The notes: generated by a model from the letters alone, not told the origin. A DNA stretch of 64,000 bases from an uncultured Clostridia bacterium (GCA_927362715.1 CAKMIX010000003.1:1-64000), one strand, 5' to 3'. Positions 1-8,684 are shown, counted from the stretch's first letter. Translations and numbers: made by a program.

Positions 1-773
1 TGCTCGGCTGGCTGGAAATCGTCAAGGTCAGGGTGAAGCCCACCACCTTCGGCTCTTATGAGAGCATGGTGAAGCAGACCATCGAGCCGTATTTCCGCCC
101 CAAGCCGATTACCTTAAAGGACTTGGAAGCGAGGCACATCCAGCAGTTTTATTCGGAAAAGCTGCGGACGGTCAAGCCCAATTCCGTGATTCACTACCAC
201 GCTGTGATCCATCAGGCGTTAAAATACGCCATGAAAACCGATCTGGTAGCGCAGAACGTGGCGATGAAGGTAGACCGCCCAAAGAAGAACGATTTCCAGC
301 CGGTATTTCTGGATGCGGCGGAGCTACAGCACTTATTTGAAGTGGTCAAGGGTACAAAGCTGGAACTGCCGGTGCTGGTCGCCGCCTTTTACGGTTTGCG
401 CCGTGGCGAGGTGCTGGGGCTCAAGTGGGACGCCATCGACTTTGAGCGTGGAACGCTGACCATCAAACGGACGGTGACCTCCGTCAATGTGGGCGGGAAA
501 ACGCAGATCATCGAGCAGGAGTCGGCAAAAACAAAATCCAGTATGCGCACCCTGCCGTTGGTGGGAAGATTCAAGGAATACTTTGCGGAGGTCAAGGCGG
601 CGCAAGAGCTGAACAAGCAGGTCTGCGGCAACTGCTATAACTACGAATACGACGGCTTCGTCTTCGTAGATGAGCTGGGCGAGCGGATGAGGCCCGATTA
701 CCTGACCTCGCAATTCCCCGTATTCATTCAGCGGCACGGCTTGAAAAAGATGCGCTTCCACGATCTCAGGCAC
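1..773 (+). pseudogene. Tyrosine integrase, 5' fragment (interrupted by the ICE)
   Basis: Open from the left edge in the frame reading LGWLEIVKV, this encodes the N-terminal SAM-like DNA-binding domain and most of the catalytic domain of a phage/ICE tyrosine recombinase. The first catalytic arginine is in YGLRRGEVLGLKW and the box II start is FHDLRH. Directly after HDLRH, at 769-773, homology stops and the ICE begins; the frame runs on into ICE sequence to 911 with unrelated residues. The missing part, SCASLLLANGVPLKQIQDWLGH onward with the nucleophilic tyrosine, is at 59287-59505 in the same orientation. Joining the two pieces restores a continuous integrase reading frame. The gene is therefore disrupted and its product inactive while the ICE is present. 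Confidence 0.93.
769..773. repeat. Left attachment core (attL), GGCAC
   Basis: GGCAC here is repeated at 59282-59286. Left of it is integrase coding sequence; right of it is ICE sequence. The crossover must lie within these five bases. Symmetry of flanking ACGACAAA arms (789-796, and inverted at 59260-59267) places the centre of the circular-form site on the CA dinucleotide of the core (inference). Confidence 0.8.
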
Positions 774-778
774 CCGTA

Positions 779-784
779 TGTCAA
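779..784 (-). promoter_or_regulatory. -35 half promoter at the left end (TTGACA)
   Basis: Perfect sigma-A -35 hexamer reading leftwards out of the ICE. In the integrated state the matching -10 window (756-761) reads GTGGAA, so no promoter is formed. In the circular form it lies 17 bp from the TATAAT at 59269-59274 (7 bp from the right end, 5 bp core, 5 bp from the left end). Confidence 0.75.
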
Positions 785-803
785 GCCCACGACAAAAAAA
801 TTT

Positions 804-962
804 CTATCTTTTTTCAAATTTGAAATGGCGATTTCTCTTAGGGCTTTCCTGTGCTTCGCGCTTTTGCTCGGCATTAAGGAAGGCCCTCAACTTGTGCCTT
901 TCATCCGGTAAAACACATGCAAACACTTGGTTGCCGATTCTACAGTAAAACGCCGCTTTCAT
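804..962 (-). CDS. Small hypothetical protein at the left ICE end (52 aa)
   Basis: An ATG at 962 follows a GGGGAACAGG-type weak ribosome site and opens a 52-codon basic reading frame starting MKAAFYCRIG. It overlaps the last 23 bases of the first serine recombinase gene in another frame. Similarly placed short genes occur beside serine recombinases of other transposons, but I do not recognise this sequence. The AT-rich, lysine/arginine-rich end and the overlap leave it uncertain. Confidence 0.35.
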   Translation of the reverse strand: MKAAFYCRIGNQVFACVLPDERHKLRAFLNAEQKREAQESPKRNRHFKFEKR

Positions 963-2508
963 TGCCTGTTCCCCTGTTTGCTGAAATGTTAAAGACATCC
1001 TGCATTTTATAGACTATCTCGATCCGGTTTCCAGGAAACACATACACCTTGTCAATTAAGGCATCAATCAGTGATTGTGTCAGACTGTCGGCCCCGGAAA
1101 CTTCCCTTATGATTTCCCGCCGCTTGACTTTGGCCTCATAGTCTGCCTGGGCCTGTTTGGTCTGTGCCGCTGCCATTGTGCAGACATTCTTCACTCGGAC
1201 CAGCTCTGCGTCATATCTGGCTTTCTGCTCTTTGTAAGTGCCCAGGGCGATCTCACCAAGGGCAAACTGCTCATAAAGCTGCCGTTTGGCATCCTGCAAA
1301 ACCTGAACTTTCTTCTCATATTCTGCTTGCTGAATAACCTGCAAATCAAGGTTGTCTTTGCCGTCTCCATCAACCCCCAGCACGGTATCTACCTGTGCCC
1401 GGATGATCTGAAATACAGCCGTTTCCAATTCCTCCGCCTTGACCGACATACCATGACAAGCAAAATCCGTGTTTACCTGGGAGTGCCGACAATAGAACTT
1501 CGGATATTGTGTAGTCCGTGACAGTGCATGGTCGCAGCAGCCGCAGAACACTTTCCCGCGTAGAGGGTAATCATGCTGCTTTTTGTTTGGGATAGAAAAG
1601 CGGCGTATGCCGGCTTTTGCCTGCTCGAATAACTCTTTGCTGACAATCGCCGGATGGTGATCCGGTATCTTGTACCATTCGCTTTCATCTTTCAGCCTTA
1701 TGCGGTGCCCGCCGATCTCGGTAACAGCCCGCTTGCCTATGACATAGGTGCCGATATAGCGTTCATCCTCCAACATACGCAGGACGGTTGAACTGCTCCA
1801 TGTTCCATGCGTCCGCGATACATCATAGAAGCTCTGTCCCTTGCTCTTGCGGTATTCTCCAGGTGTGGGGATATTCCGCCGGAACAACTTCCTGGTAATC
1901 TCCGCCGCTGTGGTTCCCTCGGCAGCCCACCGAAAGATCAGGCGGACAATTTCAGCCACATTCTCGTCAATCTCCATACGTCCATCCGCGCTTTTCCGGT
2001 ACCCATAGGGGCAAATCTTGCTCTGGTACTCGCCGCGCTGCATTTTTGCGTATTTGGCGGTTTTCGTCTTGACCGACATATCCCGGCTGTAGCACTCACT
2101 GATAAGATACTTAAAGGCCACATCAATGCCCCCGGTATCTCCCTTGAAATTGATGGTGTCAAAATCATCACTGACAGAGATAAACCGCGTATGGTACAGG
2201 GGAAATACCCGCTCAATGAAATATCCGGTCTCAATGCTGTTACGGCCAAAGCGGGAAAGGTCTTTCACCATGATACAGTCGATCTTTCCGGCCTGAACCA
2301 TTTCCAAAAGCTCCTGAACGGCAGGACGCTCAAAATTTGCGCCGCTGTGCCCGTTGTCTACAAACTCCAAAACCTCGGCCCGGTCCCATTCCGCCAGCGA
2401 CATGGCGTGTTCCCGCAGGATCGCCCGCTGGTTGGGAATACTCATGCTTTCGGTTTTTGTGTCCTCCAAAGAAAGACGGATATAAAATGCGATTACAAAT
2501 TTCTGCAT
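940..2508 (-). CDS. Large serine recombinase 1 (522 aa)
   Basis: Site-specific recombinase of the resolvase/invertase superfamily. The resolvase domain begins YIRLSLED with the likely nucleophile Ser13, followed by NQRAIL and the KDLSRFGRNS helix. A Recombinase domain with the HGTWSSSTVLRMLEDERYIG signature covers about residues 170-290. A zinc ribbon (CGCC...C...C) is near 310-350 and a coiled coil near 400-460. It overlaps the preceding recombinase gene by 16 bp and is nearest the left end, so it is a candidate for the integrase itself. Which of the three proteins catalyses integration or excision cannot be decided from sequence. The start at 2508 fits the family length and the overlapping arrangement. 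Confidence 0.93.
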   Translation of the reverse strand: MQKFVIAFYIRLSLEDTKTESMSIPNQRAILREHAMSLAEWDRAEVLEFVDNGHSGANFERPAVQELLEMVQAGKIDCIMVKDLSRFGRNSIETGYFIERVFPLYHTRFISVSDDFDTINFKGDTGGIDVAFKYLISECYSRDMSVKTKTAKYAKMQRGEYQSKICPYGYRKSADGRMEIDENVAEIVRLIFRWAAEGTTAAEITRKLFRRNIPTPGEYRKSKGQSFYDVSRTHGTWSSSTVLRMLEDERYIGTYVIGKRAVTEIGGHRIRLKDESEWYKIPDHHPAIVSKELFEQAKAGIRRFSIPNKKQHDYPLRGKVFCGCCDHALSRTTQYPKFYCRHSQVNTDFACHGMSVKAEELETAVFQIIRAQVDTVLGVDGDGKDNLDLQVIQQAEYEKKVQVLQDAKRQLYEQFALGEIALGTYKEQKARYDAELVRVKNVCTMAAAQTKQAQADYEAKVKRREIIREVSGADSLTQSLIDALIDKVYVFPGNRIEIVYKMQDVFNISANRGTGNESGVLL

Positions 2509-4151
2509 TGTTCCACCGCCTTTCCATATTCCTCAAATTCACTCTTGAAGCGGAAGCTCACACGGATTTCCTTGTCATGGGTAATCTCGATCCTCTCAAT
2601 CAGCCTGTCAATCAGGGCAGCGGTCAGGGTATGATCTTTTTCCAGGACTTTTGCATCCTGTTCCAGCTCCTTATATTTGGCAAGCTGAGCGTCCATGACG
2701 GCAAGCCCGTTTTCCAAAGTGCTGATCTCGTCAGAGAGTTTGGCAATGGCTGCTTCATAATCCTTTTTCATGGTGAAGTATTCTTCACTGGTAAGCACTT
2801 TCTGCACGAAGTTCTCATAAAGACCACGGACAAAACGGCGGTTCCTATCAATTTCCTGCTTCTTTGCGGAAATGCCCGCTTTCAGATCATCACGCTCTTT
2901 CTTCCGTTTTACCTCTGCCTCTAAGACAAAGGAATAATTACCTAAAGCAACCGTCAATTCCTGCTGCAATATGGCAACAACAGCATCGAGCAGATCCTTT
3001 TCGGTGACGGAAACACCCAGGCACCCGTTCTTGTCTACACGGCTTTTGGTGAGACAATGGAACAGGTAAACATCCGACCCTTTCTTCCGCTTATTGCGCT
3101 GCCGATGGAGGCTGCCGCCACAGTGGGCGCAGAACACTTTCCCCTTAAAGATGTTCGGGGTATAAGGGTCAACCTCATGTGCCTTGCTTTCTTCGCACAC
3201 CTGCCTGCGGTATGCCTTTACTGCCTCAAAAACTTCATGGCTGATAATGGCCTCATGGGTATTGGTGGCGATAATCAGGTTATCCTCGTCTGCCTGTACC
3301 TGCTGGTGGTCCACAATTTTTGTCTTGCCCTGCACCAGATCACCGGTATAAACTTCACTGTCCAGTATCTTTGCAACCGTGCGGGTCTGCCATTTGCCGG
3401 AGCCGACCAGGTTTTCATGGGTGATCTCGCCCGTGGCACGTTTCCGGTGGCTGGGCGTCTGTATGCCCTGTTCGTTCAGCCTGCGGGCAATATCATTCAG
3501 CCCTACATGCTCATAAGCCCACTGGAAAATCTGAAATACAACCTCGGCGGCCTCCGGGTCAATGAGCAGTTTATGGCAGTTCTCCGGGTCTTTCCGGTAG
3601 CCATAAGGGGCCCGTGCGCCAATGTATTCACCGTCTTTCATGGCCTGCCTTGCCTGGGCTTTGATCTTGCGCCCAATGTCCAGCGCATAGGCTTCATTTA
3701 TCATGTTTTTCAGGGGCAGCATAATACCGCCGTGAAGGTTGCTGGCATCCGCTGTGTCAAACTGGTCTGTTAGGGCGATAAAGCGTATCTGATGCGCCCG
3801 GAAATACTGCTCGATATAGTAGCCGGTATCAATGGAATTGCGTCCCAGCCGGGACAAATCCTTTACGATCACACAGTCGATCAGCCCGGCCTCAATATCA
3901 GAAAGCATCTGCTGGAAACCCGGACGGTGGAAATTGGTGCCTGTAGCGCCGTTGTCCACATAGGTGTTGTAAACAACAAATTCCGGCCTTCCTGCCAGAA
4001 AGTTTTCCAGCACCAGCTTTTGGTTCTCAATGGAATGTCCGCGCTTTTTGTTATCCTCCACGGACAGCCGGATATAAAGGGCGGTGCGGATATAGAGGGA
4101 AGTATCGCACACCGGCGTTGCCGTCTGATTCTTTCTGCTCTTTCTTGCCAT
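2493..4151 (-). CDS. Large serine recombinase 2 (552 aa)
   Basis: Same architecture as its neighbours: resolvase domain with YIRLS (likely nucleophile Ser30) and KDLSRLGRNSIDTG, Recombinase domain with GKWQTRTVAKILDSEVYTG, a zinc ribbon CAHCGGSL...C...C, then a long coiled coil before a beta-rich C-terminal tail. The ATG at 4151 directly follows the stop codon of recombinase 3 and the 3' end overlaps recombinase 1, so the three are surely co-transcribed and translationally coupled. The sequence diverges clearly from recombinases 1 and 3, so this is not a recent tandem duplication. Confidence 0.93.
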   Translation of the reverse strand: MARKSRKNQTATPVCDTSLYIRTALYIRLSVEDNKKRGHSIENQKLVLENFLAGRPEFVVYNTYVDNGATGTNFHRPGFQQMLSDIEAGLIDCVIVKDLSRLGRNSIDTGYYIEQYFRAHQIRFIALTDQFDTADASNLHGGIMLPLKNMINEAYALDIGRKIKAQARQAMKDGEYIGARAPYGYRKDPENCHKLLIDPEAAEVVFQIFQWAYEHVGLNDIARRLNEQGIQTPSHRKRATGEITHENLVGSGKWQTRTVAKILDSEVYTGDLVQGKTKIVDHQQVQADEDNLIIATNTHEAIISHEVFEAVKAYRRQVCEESKAHEVDPYTPNIFKGKVFCAHCGGSLHRQRNKRKKGSDVYLFHCLTKSRVDKNGCLGVSVTEKDLLDAVVAILQQELTVALGNYSFVLEAEVKRKKERDDLKAGISAKKQEIDRNRRFVRGLYENFVQKVLTSEEYFTMKKDYEAAIAKLSDEISTLENGLAVMDAQLAKYKELEQDAKVLEKDHTLTAALIDRLIERIEITHDKEIRVSFRFKSEFEEYGKAVEQCRNL

Positions 4152-5789
4152 TTATCCCACCATCCTTTCCTTGAACTGCACAACGGTCTCCGCCGCCTGC
4201 TTTGCGAGCTTTAATGCCTTCTGGTATTCATCCTGATAGTTGAATTCAATATGTAGGTCATTCTTTCCCAAAACTGTAATGCTACGTATAAGCTGTGCCA
4301 CCACCCGGCGGTCCAAATCCTCCAGAGTGGAGAACTTCATAAAATGGGCCATCCAGCGGTTGCGCTCGCTCCGGTTTTCCAGCACATCGGTCAGCTTTTC
4401 GTTCAGCTCGGCAATGGCCTGTTTCAGCAGGTCAATATCCGCATTGTACTTGCGCTTATAAGAAAGAAATTCCTCTTTCGTCAAAATGCCGCTGACAAGG
4501 TTCTCATAGAGCTTTGTCTTGAAGCCCTCAATCTTTGCCATGCGTTTTTCATTGGCGGCGATCTGCCCAGCATATTCCTGGGCCAGCTCCCGGTTGATCC
4601 GTTCCTGGCTGATACCTGAGAGAAGGGCATCCAGGGAGGCCACATTGTCAATATGGCCTTTCAGACTGTCCCGGACACACTCAATCAAATCTTCCTCTTT
4701 GAGCATGACGGAACCATTGCAGCCGCCTTTCTTTCCTGTCGGGCAGTAGTAATAGTGATACTCCCTGCCTTTGTAGTGGTTGGTTTTCCGGGTCATCCGG
4801 CAGCCGCAGCACCCACAGATCAGAATACCGGAAAACAGGTACACCTTATTTTCCTTTGGGGAAGTCCGGGTATCGATCCGCTTGATCCTCTGTACCAGGT
4901 CGAAGTCGTGCCGCTCCACAATCGCTTCATGGGTGTCCTCCACCCGAATCCATTCATCTTCCGGCTTGTTTTCCCGCTCCTTTAATTTGAAGTGGGGTGT
5001 GGTCTGCCGGCCCTGCACCAGCGTACCCGTGTAGGTTTCGTCCTGCAAAATACGGATAATGGTCGTTGCCGACCAGCGACAGTCCTTTTTATCTGTATAT
5101 CCTCCCTTTGCATGGGGCATCCCCTGGCTCCTTTTATATGCCAGCGGGGAGAGAATACCCAGCCGGTTCAGCTCATTTGCAATATGTGCCGCACTGAACC
5201 CCTCCAGGCGTTTCCTGAAAATGTCCTGTACCACATTGGCGGCATACTCGTCAACCTCCAGGCGCTTGTGCTTGTCACCGGTCTTGATGTAGCCATAGAC
5301 AGCGAAAGCCCCGACAAAATCGCCGCTGCGCCGCTTCACATCCAGGGCGCTCCGGGTCTTAATGGAAATATCCCGGCTGTACGCCTCATTCATTATGTTT
5401 TTTACGGAAACGGTCAGATCGTCGCCCGTGTCATTCAGGGTGTCCACATTATCGTTGATCGCAATAAAGCGTACCCCATAGGCAGGAAATACCCGGCGCA
5501 TATAGCGCCCTGTTTCAATGTACTCACGTCCCAGCCGGGACAGGTCCTTGACAATGACACAGTTGGCTTTGCCTTCCTTGATAAGTTCCATCATTTCCTG
5601 AAATGCTGGCCGGTCAAAAAGGACTCCGCTGTAACCGTCGTCAATCTTTTCGTCCACAACCTCAATCTCCGGGTGCTGGACGATATAGTTATCAATCAGT
5701 TTTCTTTGGTTCGCAACACTGTCGCTTTCCGTTGATTTGTCATCCGTATAAGAGAGACGGATATACTTGATCGCTCTGTAAACCTGCAT
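4152..5789 (-). CDS. Large serine recombinase 3 (545 aa)
   Basis: First gene of the recombinase operon. The start at 5789 (MQVYRAIKYIRLS) follows the ribosome site AAAGGAGTG; a longer frame from 5849 has no ribosome site and runs through the promoter region. Ser13 is the likely nucleophile; KDLSRLGREYIETG, a Recombinase domain (CRWSATTIIRILQDETYTG) and a zinc ribbon (CGCCGCRM...C...C) follow, then a coiled coil. Upstream at 5878-5883 is a TATAAT on this strand with a weak -35, and a 21-bp sequence at 5854-5874 repeated inverted near the right end. Confidence 0.93.
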   Translation of the reverse strand: MQVYRAIKYIRLSYTDDKSTESDSVANQRKLIDNYIVQHPEIEVVDEKIDDGYSGVLFDRPAFQEMMELIKEGKANCVIVKDLSRLGREYIETGRYMRRVFPAYGVRFIAINDNVDTLNDTGDDLTVSVKNIMNEAYSRDISIKTRSALDVKRRSGDFVGAFAVYGYIKTGDKHKRLEVDEYAANVVQDIFRKRLEGFSAAHIANELNRLGILSPLAYKRSQGMPHAKGGYTDKKDCRWSATTIIRILQDETYTGTLVQGRQTTPHFKLKERENKPEDEWIRVEDTHEAIVERHDFDLVQRIKRIDTRTSPKENKVYLFSGILICGCCGCRMTRKTNHYKGREYHYYYCPTGKKGGCNGSVMLKEEDLIECVRDSLKGHIDNVASLDALLSGISQERINRELAQEYAGQIAANEKRMAKIEGFKTKLYENLVSGILTKEEFLSYKRKYNADIDLLKQAIAELNEKLTDVLENRSERNRWMAHFMKFSTLEDLDRRVVAQLIRSITVLGKNDLHIEFNYQDEYQKALKLAKQAAETVVQFKERMVG

Positions 5790-5853
5790 ACAAAAACACT
5801 CCTTTCGTCGCGGAAAAATCCCGCAATTCAAGGAGTGCAGTTCGTACATTCGT

Positions 5854-5883
5854 TATTCAATTCCTTTTCCCAAGAATATTATA
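5854..5883 (-). promoter_or_regulatory. Recombinase operon promoter -10 and 21-bp operator-like site
   Basis: TATAAT at 5878-5883 on the minus strand with only a weak -35 (CTGCTT at 5901-5906, 17-bp spacing). The 21 bp at 5854-5874 would cover the transcription start. Its exact inverted copy is at 59193-59213, in the leader of the transfer operon. The placement suggests a regulator binding site shared by the recombination and transfer operons (inference). Confidence 0.5.
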
Positions 5884-5924
5884 ACGCTCCCCGCGGGAAA
5901 AAGCAGCCCCCAATTCAAAAAAAT

Positions 5925-6155
5925 TTACCGTAAGACGCCCTGCAAACATTCTTCCAGTGTAGCGCCGCCCTGGGCGAAGCTGGCCCGGACAGTAAACTTG
6001 CCACACTTGAAGCAGTAGGGGTCTTTGATCTGCCGGACAAACTCGGCGATCCGTTCTTCTCTGGATAAGTCTTTATTTACTGACACATGGCGAATATCCG
6101 CCAGCGGTTCAGCAGAAATATCCTTCTGTCCTGATAAAGTATATGGTTCCTGCAT
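5925..6155 (-). CDS. Small protein, DUF6870-like (76 aa)
   Basis: Starts at ATG 6155 after GGAAAGGAGCG. It contains a CFKCG pair and the segment EEFV-like/RIAEFVRQIKDPYCFKCG followed by TLEECLQG, as in short proteins found near the recombinases of clostridial ICEs; I recall the name DUF6870 but am not certain. Two cysteines only, so metal binding is unproven. It lies upstream of the recombinase operon but is separated from it by that operon's own promoter. Confidence 0.65.
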   Translation of the reverse strand: MQEPYTLSGQKDISAEPLADIRHVSVNKDLSREERIAEFVRQIKDPYCFKCGKFTVRASFAQGGATLEECLQGVLR

Positions 6156-6265
6156 GGCACACGCTCCTTTCCGTTCTGCAATATAGTGACATCAAAACCA
6201 CATGAATAAGCCGGACCCATCCATAAGGAAGCAGGCCCGGCTCATGGTATCTGATTTCGATTTTG

Positions 6266-6523
6266 TTATGCCGTATTTGCCACGCCCCCCGGCAGCCCTG
6301 CATCAAGCAGAGCGGGGCTGCCATAGGCTGCGGCCAGCTTTACCGCATCATAGCCCCGCCATTGCCGCCGCTTTGCCAGAGCAAGCGCACAGGGCAGGAA
6401 CTCCCCTTCAAGTCCGTGAGAGGTTGTGAAAAAGTACCATTGTGATCTGCGTCGTTGTCGCGCCCGGCCTGCCACAGCCAGGTCAATGGGTTGCGTGGAT
6501 CGCTCGGACAGCCGGTGCATCAC
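6266..6523 (-). CDS. Possible small basic protein (85 aa)
   Basis: This frame begins right at an unusually long Shine-Dalgarno, TAAGGAGGTGAT, complementary to the 16S 3' end. That leaves the apparent GTG/ATG start too close; a CTG about 11 bases downstream is also possible. The product is arginine/alanine rich with no recognised domain. It follows the sigma-factor gene. The 600-bp stretch 6156-6756 holds nothing else I can support except the boxA-like motif at about 6592-6614. Confidence 0.35.
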   Translation of the reverse strand: MMHRLSERSTQPIDLAVAGRARQRRRSQWYFFTTSHGLEGEFLPCALALAKRRQWRGYDAVKLAAAYGSPALLDAGLPGGVANTA

Positions 6524-6591
6524 CTCCTTAGCTGTCTGTCATTGCGCCGCCCCATTTGCCGCTCGGAACACAGAATGACGTACCTATGGCA

Positions 6592-6614
6592 ACGTATATT
6601 CAGTTGTCAAAGAA
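6592..6614 (-). promoter_or_regulatory. boxA-like motif (TGTTCTTTGACAACTGAATA)
   Basis: On the minus strand the sequence resembles rRNA boxA antitermination sites. Its ACAACTGAATA part recurs at 46867-46879 and, as ACAAAACTGAATA, at 59131-59143, each time in a gap upstream of a new gene block. Function is inferred only. Confidence 0.4.
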
Positions 6615-6756
6615 CAGGAGAGGGCGGGCAGTTATGACAATTCACGTCTGCTGTGTGCCGGGGCGTCTGCCACACGGCCACACCCTCCAGGCTTGTCCTG
6701 CCGAAAATATGTCCCTCTATTATTCATTTCATTTTCGGGGGCAAAGTTGCCGTCTG

Positions 6757-7179
6757 TCAGGAAAGTTCTTTCAAAAACTTTTCCAGACTTCGCAAGCCGG
6801 CATTGATAGAACGAGTAATTCGGCTCTTATGGATGCCCTCCGCTTTTGCAATATCTGATTTGCTCATGCCAAGAAAATAATGCGCATAAATCCGATTCCG
6901 CTGTTTCTCCGGCAAAGAGGCAAGTGCCTGATACAGCTTGGCATTTTCTTCTTTCCGTTCCAAAATATCCGCAGGCGTCAGGACAATTACCAGAGCGTCA
7001 CGCTCAACATTGGCATCATAGTCCAGCGAAAAATAAGCCTTATGCCGGTATGTACGCAGGAAATGAGCTGCCTCACTCAATTTGTATTCGTAGAGCAAAT
7101 CGGCAACCTCGTCCGGCACTTCCACGATCATATCTGTTGTATAAAAAGGGTAGTAATCCCTCAAATTGATCTCTTTCAT
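6757..7179 (-). CDS. Sigma-70 family RNA polymerase sigma factor (140 aa)
   Basis: A compact sigma-like protein. The C-terminal half contains region 4: LPEKQRNRIYAHYFLGMSKSDIAKAEGIHKSRITRSINAGL, a clear helix-turn-helix that recognises -35 elements. There is little recognisable region 2, as is usual for the short sigma-like regulators of Tn916/Tn1549-type elements. The start is ATG 7179 after GGAGGACACCCTA; its codon overlaps the TAA of an upstream leader frame, implying translational coupling. An 18-bp repeat (6684-6701 and 7280-7297) flanks the gene. It probably controls ICE genes (inference). Confidence 0.85.
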   Translation of the reverse strand: MKEINLRDYYPFYTTDMIVEVPDEVADLLYEYKLSEAAHFLRTYRHKAYFSLDYDANVERDALVIVLTPADILERKEENAKLYQALASLPEKQRNRIYAHYFLGMSKSDIAKAEGIHKSRITRSINAGLRSLEKFLKELS

Positions 7180-7493
7180 TAGGGTGTCCTCCAATTTCGA
7201 TTTTTAAGTTGATAGCTGGCAAAATCGAAACCAGAGGGCGGGGAGCGGCAGCCGGGAGTACCATCTGCTACAGAGTAGTCCTCCAGGCTTGTCCTGCTTG
7301 TATATAGCAAAAGAGCGCATACCTGTTTGGTTCCAGGTGCGCGCTCAATGGCATATCTTGATGAACATTGGGGGATAAGATAGAAATGTGTCGATACAAA
7401 AAGCGCCGCAGCTTTGTAAGCTACGGCACCAGAAGATATTAGGCTATATCGTTGTCGTTTCCTGTAGAAATATCGGACTAACCCAATGTGCAT
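7179..7493 (-). CDS. Leader reading frame overlapping two terminators (104 aa)
   Basis: ATG 7493, after a GGGGG ribosome site, opens a frame beginning MHIGLVRYFYRKRQ that runs through two strong hairpins and ends with a TAA overlapping the sigma-factor ATG. A TATAAT at 7567-7572 (minus strand, weak -35) could start the transcript about 70 bases upstream. This layout is that of ribosome-controlled attenuation: translation of the leader would disrupt the terminators and allow sigma-factor expression. I see no domain; the product is probably not functional as a protein. Confidence 0.45.
   Translation of the reverse strand: MHIGLVRYFYRKRQRYSLISSGAVAYKAAALFVSTHFYLIPQCSSRYAIERAPGTKQVCALLLYTSRTSLEDYSVADGTPGCRSPPSGFDFASYQLKNRNWRTP
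7307..7346 (-). terminator. Second intrinsic terminator within the sigma-factor leader
   Basis: Thirteen-bp arms 7313-7325 and 7334-7346 (one wobble) followed on the minus strand by CTTTTG. Also inside the leader frame; with the hairpin at 7397-7427 it forms a tandem attenuator. Confidence 0.65.
7397..7427 (-). terminator. Intrinsic terminator within the sigma-factor leader
   Basis: Ten-bp arms 7405-7414 and 7418-7427 (one G-U pair), 3-nt loop, followed on the minus strand by GCTTTTTG. It lies inside the leader reading frame. Confidence 0.7.
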
Positions 7494-7617
7494 GTTTACC
7501 CCCATATCCGGGGGAGAACAAGCGGATTAGAATATTATTTGTTGATTTCCCCCTGTTTATGGGGACATTATACAGAGACACTTCCTCATTCTATCGACAT
7601 TTCATCATCATGTTGTC

Positions 7618-8130
7618 CTAAAGTTCCCCTAAATTTGTCTTTTGATTTTCGGCATTGAATTTATATCCAACGCCTCGAACACAGACAATATAGTTGCGGG
7701 TATCAGAGGAAACTTGAAGTTTATGACGGACACGGCTCATTAAATTATGGATTGTCTTTGCTGTAATATCGATATATTCCTCACCCCATATCTGACAGGC
7801 AAGGGTCTCAAAGGTCAATATCCGGTTTCTGTTTGATATAAGTAGGTACAGAGCATCAAATTCTTTTACCGTCAATTCGATCTCCATATCACCAACACAG
7901 ACCTTGCGCAATTCCAGACAAAAGTACAGTTCGCCTTCTCGAATCTCCGTTAAAGGCTTGTCTATATATCCGGGAGCTTTGGAATTAGAAGTGGCACATG
8001 GATGCTTAACAGCAGAAACGGGCTGTTCCAGACTATGACAAATATATTTTAATAATTCCTGCCGCTGTCTGTCATTAAGCAGGGTCAACAGCTTTTCCGC
8101 GATCTGTTGACCATTTTCAGACAAATCCAA
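7618..8130 (-). CDS. OmpR/PhoB-type winged-helix regulator without receiver domain (170 aa)
   Basis: The C-terminal 100 residues are a typical transcriptional-activator winged helix: LTVKEFDALYLLISNRNRILTFETLACQIWG, then TIHNLMSRVRHKL and YIVCVRGVGYKF. The N-terminal 60 residues are not a phosphoreceiver, so this is a stand-alone DNA-binding protein. The start is the TTG at 8130; the strong ribosome site GGGAGGTGGTGAC lies 20 bases further up, in front of a three-codon frame (ATG GGA AAT TAG), which may be a tiny leader. It is divided from the cargo genes by the IS110 insertion. Confidence 0.8.
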   Translation of the reverse strand: MDLSENGQQIAEKLLTLLNDRQRQELLKYICHSLEQPVSAVKHPCATSNSKAPGYIDKPLTEIREGELYFCLELRKVCVGDMEIELTVKEFDALYLLISNRNRILTFETLACQIWGEEYIDITAKTIHNLMSRVRHKLQVSSDTRNYIVCVRGVGYKFNAENQKTNLGEL

Positions 8131-8199
8131 TACTGCTAATTTCCCATGTCACCACCTCCCTATATTGTCAAGTGATTTTTCCTTTAAAATTAAGGATTT

Positions 8200-8684
8200 T
8201 TCAAGTTACTATCTCAGATGAATGAGCCATGGAGATGGACATTTCTCTGTATCTGATACGAAAATAGCTGGTTTTGGGTACACGAAGTAAAACGTCTTGA
8301 TATTTCGCTTTACATGGCCTTGTATATACCCATCCATCTATGGCGGCGCACCTCCCGTGTCTACCAGGATCTCCCGCTTCTTTGCAGGGCCCTCACTTCC
8401 TTCGTCCCGTCTGCCCATAACCAGGGTGTCAGCTTAGCTCCTTTACAGGGTCATGCCCTATGGTGATTATTCCTGCCGACTACTGGCTCATTCTTTGTCT
8501 TGTATTTACTGACTTCCCGTATGTTTCTTCATCCCGGCACCTTGCGGTGGACGTTTCACCGTGAATGATGATACATACTTCACAGCTGTCCTGTCACAGC
8601 TGGATTCAACTCACTGATTTCGACGGATGAGCTCAATCCAACCGTGGCAGGCATGATTCATGGTTTTGTTTATGCTTTCTTCCT
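8200..8684 (-). ncRNA. Candidate bridge-RNA region downstream of the IS110 transposase
   Basis: About 485 noncoding bases follow the transposase stop. They contain hairpins such as 8583-8602 (7-bp arms CAGCTGT/ACAGCTG) and no supported reading frame. In the IS1111 subgroup the bridge RNA lies in the downstream noncoding end, which fits this layout. Exact RNA ends and guide loops were not determined. Confidence 0.5.

Noticed and set aside
813..824. TTCAAATTTGAA palindrome as a terminator of the recombinase operon
   Set aside because: A short AT palindrome with no GC stem; a real terminator at this end is not evident.
774..911. Continuation of the integrase frame into the ICE (HPYVKPTTKK...)
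   Set aside because: Residues after HDLRH are ICE sequence read by chance; the true continuation is at 59287.
6520..6535. Match to the 16S rRNA 3' end (ATCACCTCCTTA on the plus strand)
   Set aside because: It is simply the complement of an extended Shine-Dalgarno on the minus strand; no other rRNA sequence surrounds it.
7600..8130. Full two-component response regulator
   Set aside because: The N-terminus has no phosphoreceiver aspartate pattern and no histidine kinase is nearby.
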